Shown here piece after piece: positions 60,456-64,000 of a DNA stretch of 64,000 nt (position 1 is its first letter; the number at the start of each line of letters is the position of its first letter). The stretch is from Gordonibacter sp. 28C (GTDB lineage: Bacteria > Actinomycetota > Coriobacteriia > Coriobacteriales > Eggerthellaceae), in NCBI RefSeq assembly GCF_003339845.1, contig NZ_PPTR01000014.1, positions 34,650-98,649 of the forward strand. The letters run 5' to 3'. A program made the translations under genes and the position numbers. Under the pieces are notes generated by a model that was not told where the DNA came from, searched no databases, and saw nothing but the letters and a program-made list of their open reading frames with translations.

Positions 60456-61232
60456 CTACAGCTCGACCTTGCGGGCGCGCCACACGCCCGCGACGGCGAA
60501 CAGGGCCAGGCCGGAGAAACCGGCGATCAGGCACCTTGCCAGGCCGAACGGCTTGTCCCAAGGGAAGTCTCCGCCCAAAAAGGCCATGTTGACTTCGTTT
60601 CCGAAGATGTTGGTCGGTAGCCAGCTGGCGAGCACGGCCACCGGGTCGATCCGCAGGCCGACGAGCGCGAGCACCTGGGGCACGACGAACACGACGACTA
60701 TCCAGGCGACGATGGCGGCCGTCGTTTTGGCGAAGTAGCCGTCCAAAGCGACGGCGAGCACGACGGCGGCCACGATGGAGGGCAGCCCGGCCGCAATAGC
60801 CGCGAGCAGGACGCCCACCGGTTCGGCAACGGGGCCTTCGAGCAAGAGCGCCGCGCTTCCGATGTAGACGACCAGCACCACCGCCATGGACGCGAGGCCC
60901 ACCGCAACCGAAACGATGCACTTGCCGACGAAAAGGCTCGTGCGGGAGCACCCGTGGGCGATCGCGTTCTTGCACGTGCCGTTCTTCCGATCGTCGGCGT
61001 ACAGCAAGGCGACGAGCACCCCGGCCAGGGCGAACAGCATGGTGAACATCCCCAGGAGGTTGCTCAGCGAGAAATGGACGGTCGCGTAGGGGAACGTGGG
61101 GTCCACGAACGTCATGACGTACAGGACGATGTTCGCCGCCAGCACGACAACAACCAATGCGACGACGAGCAGGTACGCTTCGGTGCCGCGCGCGATGCGG
61201 TAGAACTCGCCTTTCATATAGTTCAGCATCAC
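60456..61232 (-). CDS. ABC-2 type permease (module 2)
   Basis: A 258-residue permease with six membrane segments. ALLYADDRKNGTCKNAIAHG is the coupling segment, matching EFETGFSKN in the module-1 permease (acidic-x-x-x-G-x-x-KN). The first outside loop is shorter than in module 1. It starts inside the ATPase stop (4 bp overlap). Confidence 0.88.
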   Translation of the reverse strand: MMLNYMKGEFYRIARGTEAYLLVVALVVVVLAANIVLYVMTFVDPTFPYATVHFSLSNLLGMFTMLFALAGVLVALLYADDRKNGTCKNAIAHGCSRTSLFVGKCIVSVAVGLASMAVVLVVYIGSAALLLEGPVAEPVGVLLAAIAAGLPSIVAAVVLAVALDGYFAKTTAAIVAWIVVVFVVPQVLALVGLRIDPVAVLASWLPTNIFGNEVNMAFLGGDFPWDKPFGLARCLIAGFSGLALFAVAGVWRARKVEL

Positions 61233-62146
61233 GCAGCCCCCTTTTCCTTCATTTCAAGATAGTACTGCTCAAGCGACATTTTCCGGCGCTCCAGCTTGCA
61301 AACGCCCAAACCCTGGGCGCTGGCGAGCGCGCTGTACGTTTCGACGCTCGCCTGGGGGTCGAAGATGCGCACCGTGCCGTCGGGCAGCACCTGGTAGCGC
61401 TCGTGGCGCAGTTCGCGCTCGAGCAGCACCGTGTAGCGGGCCGGGTCCGACACGCCGATGTCGATGCAATCGGCGCAACGCGTCTGCAGCGTTCGGGCGC
61501 TCACCTGCTCGACCAGACGGCCGCGGCTGAGGAAGGCGTACACGGTGGCCAGCTGCTCGAGCTCGGCCAGATGGTGGCTCGACACCACGATGGTGATGCC
61601 CTTCTCGCGGTTGAGCTGCTGCAGGAACGTGCGCATCTCCACGATGCCGCTGGGGTCGAGACCGCTCGTCGGCTCGTCCAAGATCAGCACTTCCGGCTCT
61701 CCCATCAGCGCCATCGCCAGACCGAGGCGCTGTTTCATGCCCATGGACAGCTCGCGGCACCGAAAGCCCTTCGCGTATGTCAGCCCCACGACGTCCAGCA
61801 CGCGAGCCACGCGGTCCTTGCCCGGAACGCCTTTCTGGATGCGGCAGCACTCCAGGTTCTTCTCCACGCTCAGGGCGGGATAGAAGCCGGGCTGCTCGAT
61901 GATGGCGCCCACCCGCGCCCGTTGCCGCTCCAGGTCGCGCGGAGCGTGCGAGCCGAACAGCCGCAGCTCCCCCTGCGTGGGGAACGCCAGTCCGCACAAC
62001 AGTTTGAACAAGGTCGACTTACCCGCCCCGTTGTCGCCCACCAATCCGAACACGTCGCCGCGCCGCACGGTGACGCCCACGTCGTCCAAGGCGGTGAAGG
62101 CCCCGTAGCGCTTCGTGAGCCCTTTCGTCTCGATCACTGCATCCAT
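61229..62146 (-). CDS. ABC transporter ATPase, lantibiotic type (module 2)
   Basis: A 305-residue ATPase. Walker A is GDNGAGKST, signature SMGMKQRLGLAMAL, Walker B VLILDEPTSGLDPSGIVEM, H-loop IVVSSHHLAELEQLATVYAF, then the ~80-residue C-terminal regulatory domain. Strongly similar to module 1 in all these blocks. ATG 62146 is used; GGGAG lies upstream. The response-regulator-type motif is at 62216-62245. Confidence 0.92.
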   Translation of the reverse strand: MDAVIETKGLTKRYGAFTALDDVGVTVRRGDVFGLVGDNGAGKSTLFKLLCGLAFPTQGELRLFGSHAPRDLERQRARVGAIIEQPGFYPALSVEKNLECCRIQKGVPGKDRVARVLDVVGLTYAKGFRCRELSMGMKQRLGLAMALMGEPEVLILDEPTSGLDPSGIVEMRTFLQQLNREKGITIVVSSHHLAELEQLATVYAFLSRGRLVEQVSARTLQTRCADCIDIGVSDPARYTVLLERELRHERYQVLPDGTVRIFDPQASVETYSALASAQGLGVCKLERRKMSLEQYYLEMKEKGAA

Positions 62147-62215
62147 CGAACAGGTTCTCCCTTTCTTCCGCTCGTTCATGATAGAGGAACCTTACGGCAG
62201 CGGCGCTTAATAAGT

Positions 62216-62245
62216 CCTCAAGAAAGGCTAAGGAAAGCGTAAAGG
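62216..62245 (-). promoter_or_regulatory. Candidate response-regulator binding site, module 2
   Basis: Read minus: CCTTTACGCTTTCC followed by TTAGCCTTTCTTGAGG. It parallels 48987-49010 in module 1 in sequence and in position upstream of the ABC ATPase gene. Confidence 0.55.
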
Positions 62246-62392
62246 CGCGCGGCGCGGCGTTTCGGGAACACCGCCGAACGCGCATGCCCGCCCGGTGACG
62301 ACGAGCGCGCCGTCGGCAAAGAGCCCCTCCGCTGCCGCTGCGGGGGTCCTTCGACTACGCTCGCTCCGATCGCTCGCCCGAAACGGCACAAT

Positions 62393-62448
62393 GTCCTAAA
62401 AGGGGACAGTCCCCTTTTAGGACACGAAAGGGGACCGTCCCCCTTTCG
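62393..62448 (-). terminator. Tandem hairpins after the module-2 response regulator
   Basis: Hairpin 1: 62393-62407 pairs perfectly with 62409-62423 (15 bp, 1-nt spacer; core AAAAGGGGACAGTCCCCTTTT-like, palindromic). Hairpin 2: 62425-62433 with 62440-62448 (9 bp). Both share the GGGGAC...GTCCCC centre. They lie just past the regulator stop and would separate its transcript from the ABC operon. Confidence 0.7.
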
Positions 62449-62457
62449 GGGCGTTTC

Positions 62458-63165
62458 TCACGCCAGCTTGAACCCGATGCCCCAGACGGTTTTGATGTAC
62501 TCCCCGTCCGAGTCGACGGCGGCCAACTTCTTGCGGATGTTGCTCACGTGCACGTTGACGGCGTTCTCCTCGCCGTAGTAGCCGGCCTTCCACACCAGCT
62601 CGTACAAGCGCTCGCGCGAGAACACCTTGTCGGGCGCCTGCATGAGCACGTGCAGGATGTCGAACTCGTGCGCGGTGAGCGCGAGCTCGACGCCGTCGAG
62701 CGTCACGCGCCGCGCAGCCGTCTCCAGGCGCAGAGCGCCGCGAACGAAAACCGGGTCGTCGTCGGTGCCGCCGTCACCCGCACGCGCGGCGCCCCGGTAG
62801 CGGCGCAGCACGGCGCGCACGCGCGCCGATACCTCGTCCGGCTCGAACGGCTTGACCACGTAGTCGTCCGCGCCCAGGGCCAGCATGTCCACCTTGTCGG
62901 AAAGGGCCGCCCGCGCCGACACGACGATGACCGGCACGTCGAGCCCGCGCTCTCCGCGCAGGCGCGCGACAAGGTCGGCGCCGTCCATGCCGGGCAGCAT
63001 CAGGTCCAGCAGAACCAAGTCGAACGCCTCGCGCTCCACAAGCAGCAAAGCCTCGGTACCCGAGAACGCTTGGACGACCGAGAAGCCGTCGCGCGCCATT
63101 ATCTTGACGAGCAGGGCGTTGATGTCCGGGTCGTCTTCGACCACGAGAATGCTGCACGCGTCCAT
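62458..63165 (-). CDS. OmpR-family response regulator (module 2)
   Basis: A 235-residue regulator. Acidic pair at Asp11/Asp12, phospho-acceptor Asp54 (LVLLDLMLPGM), Lys in VVKPFEPDE. The winged helix has LTAHEFDILHVLMQAPDKVF, AVNVHVSNIRKKLAA and VWGIGFKLA. Paralog of the 48257 regulator (shared SGTEALLL/SGSEARLLL and VN-HISNIR blocks). ATG 63165 follows AAAGGGCGG. It lies upstream of the ABC operon as in module 1. Confidence 0.93.
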   Translation of the reverse strand: MDACSILVVEDDPDINALLVKIMARDGFSVVQAFSGTEALLLVEREAFDLVLLDLMLPGMDGADLVARLRGERGLDVPVIVVSARAALSDKVDMLALGADDYVVKPFEPDEVSARVRAVLRRYRGAARAGDGGTDDDPVFVRGALRLETAARRVTLDGVELALTAHEFDILHVLMQAPDKVFSRERLYELVWKAGYYGEENAVNVHVSNIRKKLAAVDSDGEYIKTVWGIGFKLA

Positions 63166-63391
63166 GTCGACCGCCCTTTCTCCGTGCGCCTCTAGAACCC
63201 GCACACGCCTCGTTGACTTGAAGCCGCTCACATTATCGGCGAAAACGGGCGGCCCGTCGAGAACGAAGGGGCTGGGGCAGGATCGCACGAGAATGCGGGA
63301 AGCAGCGAAAGGATGCTTTGAAGATCGACCAGGACAGGGAGCGAGGCTGTTGGCGGCTCCCTTGACGGCTCCCGGGTCGCCGCAGCCAGGC

Positions 63392-63775
63392 CTAGCCGCG
63401 CTCGAGCCCGTCGACGTAGGCGCTCCACTTGGCGAACGACTCGTCGCTCATGGCGTGCTCCATCTTGCAGGCCTCTTCGTCGGCGGTGGCCGAGTCGATA
63501 CCGAGCATCTCGGTCATGAACTTGAACAGGAGCCGATGGCGGTCGAGCACCCGCGTGCCGTATTCCAGCCCTTCTTCGGTCAGGGTGATGTCGCCGTAGG
63601 GCGGTTGGTCGACCAGGCCCTTTTCCTTCAGAACCGAGAGGGCCTTGCTCACCGACGCCTTCGCGACGTCGAGGTTCTCCGCCACGTCGACGGAGCGCAC
63701 GGCATGGTGCCCGAGCCCGCCGAGCACGACGATGGCCTCCAGGTAGTCCTCGCAAGACACGGATATCTTTTCCAC
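63392..63775 (-). CDS. Short DtxR-family metalloregulator, iron-type signature
   Basis: A 127-residue protein: winged helix EDYLEAIVVLGG, VRSVDVAENLDVAKASVSKA, then dimerisation helices. The metal site reads EEACKMEHAMSDE, with Cys103-x-x-Glu106-His107 in the DtxR/IdeR arrangement (Cys102, Glu105, His106) rather than the Glu of MntR, suggesting Fe(II) sensing (inference). It lacks the SH3-like third domain of DtxR. The start is GTG 63775 with AAAGGA nine nt upstream; a GTG two codons earlier is too close to that site. Likely targets include feoAB and its own promoter. Confidence 0.85.
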   Translation of the reverse strand: MEKISVSCEDYLEAIVVLGGLGHHAVRSVDVAENLDVAKASVSKALSVLKEKGLVDQPPYGDITLTEEGLEYGTRVLDRHRLLFKFMTEMLGIDSATADEEACKMEHAMSDESFAKWSAYVDGLERG

Positions 63776-63876
63776 GAACACCGTTCCTTTCGTCGTCGAC
63801 CGCCCGACTCCGGCTCGCGCTGCGGGTCGAGGCGGCCTCGCCGCCTTCCATGAGGGGTCGGCGTCTTCGCTGCAAA

Positions 63877-63919
63877 GACGATATGAGTAGAACATTGTGA
63901 GCCCCTACTTCATATCGTC
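63877..63919. promoter_or_regulatory. Inverted repeat upstream of the DtxR-family gene
   Basis: GACGATATGAGTAG (63877-63890) faces CTACTTCATATCGTC (63905-63919): 14-bp arms with one extra base, 14-nt spacer. It is about 100 bp upstream of the gene, a plausible autoregulatory or neighbouring-gene operator. Confidence 0.55.
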
Positions 63920-64000
63920 TTCTCATTTGACCGTGGATCTTTGGGCTGATAATGGTCGCGTCCATACAACCGGCAATTCTTCCCAGGTTGCCACATATAC
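63920..64000. other. Window edge, possible promoter on plus strand
   Basis: TTGACC (63927-63932) with TAATGG 17 bp later could drive a gene beyond the right edge. Nothing else is visible. Confidence 0.3.

Larger units (their letters stand above)
62147..62457. other. Leader region of the module-2 ABC operon
   Basis: About 310 bp between the regulator gene and the ABC operon, both minus. It contains the hairpin pair at 62393-62448 and the CTTTACGCTTTC-type motif at 62216-62245; no gene. Confidence 0.6.

Noticed and set aside
62393..62448. CRISPR-like or phage attachment site
   Set aside because: Only two adjacent palindromes, no spacers and no integrase; hairpin terminator or REP unit is simpler.
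1..64000. tRNA, rRNA and CRISPR arrays
   Set aside because: Scanned by eye for T-loop motifs with matching stems, rRNA blocks and regular 28-37 bp repeats; none seen.

Overview
The window is GC-rich, densely coded chromosomal DNA with genes on both strands. The gene set suggests an anaerobic member of the Coriobacteriia, most likely an Eggerthella/Gordonibacter-type gut actinobacterium; this is an inference, because no rRNA or other phylogenetic marker is present. No rRNA, tRNA, CRISPR array, intact insertion sequence or prophage was seen.

Layout. 1-1.2 kb: the 5' part of a LysR gene divergent from a small PQ-loop-like membrane protein. 1.2-6.5 kb: an M16C metallopeptidase, a parS-like palindrome, and a two-gene SufC/SufBD-like operon (minimal SMS type) with a clear promoter. 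6.7-9.7 kb: an orphan solute-binding lipoprotein, an 11-bp tandem repeat array, comF, and a small toxin-antitoxin pair. 9.9-13.6 kb: a membrane glycosyltransferase, S-adenosylhomocysteinase and a Nudix hydrolase. 13.6-14.7 kb: a lower-GC two-gene module (DUF6036-type nucleotidyltransferase plus HTH protein) behind a palindrome-flanked promoter. 14.7-17.4 kb: SixA-like phosphatase, tiny membrane protein, pentapeptide-repeat protein, MerR regulator. 17.5-20.2 kb: acetyl-CoA synthetase with an unknown partner. 20.5-29.1 kb: two paralogous DHA2-type MFS exporters, a third MFS transporter, a GGDEF protein, a short-chain dehydrogenase, a rhomboid protease and a zincin.

29.1-36.7 kb: a DUF1062 protein, the first of three palindromic ~160 bp elements, and an Rrf2-type Fe-S regulator divergent from a complete sufCBDSU operon. 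36.7-38.6 kb: a degraded ORF6N gene, then an archaeal-type ATPase/nuclease whose promoter is covered by a 19-bp inverted repeat. 38.7-46.3 kb: BASS transporter, VOC protein, proC, C69 dipeptidase, and a hydrolase-acyltransferase-DUF6320 operon. 46.3-48.2 kb: two more palindromic elements flanking a Vsr/DUF559-like endonuclease gene. 48.2-51.8 kb and 59.5-63.2 kb: two paralogous response regulator-ABC ATPase-permease-histidine kinase modules, in opposite orientation, sharing a promoter motif. Between them: a membrane protein, flavodoxin-fold reductase, DUF3810 metalloprotease, GNAT, peroxiredoxin, a second toxin-antitoxin pair and a FeoA-FeoB fusion. The right edge holds a short DtxR-family regulator with an iron-type metal-site signature.

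Two themes recur. One is iron and redox handling: two Fe-S assembly systems, Rrf2 and DtxR regulators, FeoAB, peroxiredoxin and flavoprotein. The other is small autoregulated stress or defence modules whose promoters are overlaid by palindromes or direct repeats. Functions come from motif recognition by eye; no database search was run.
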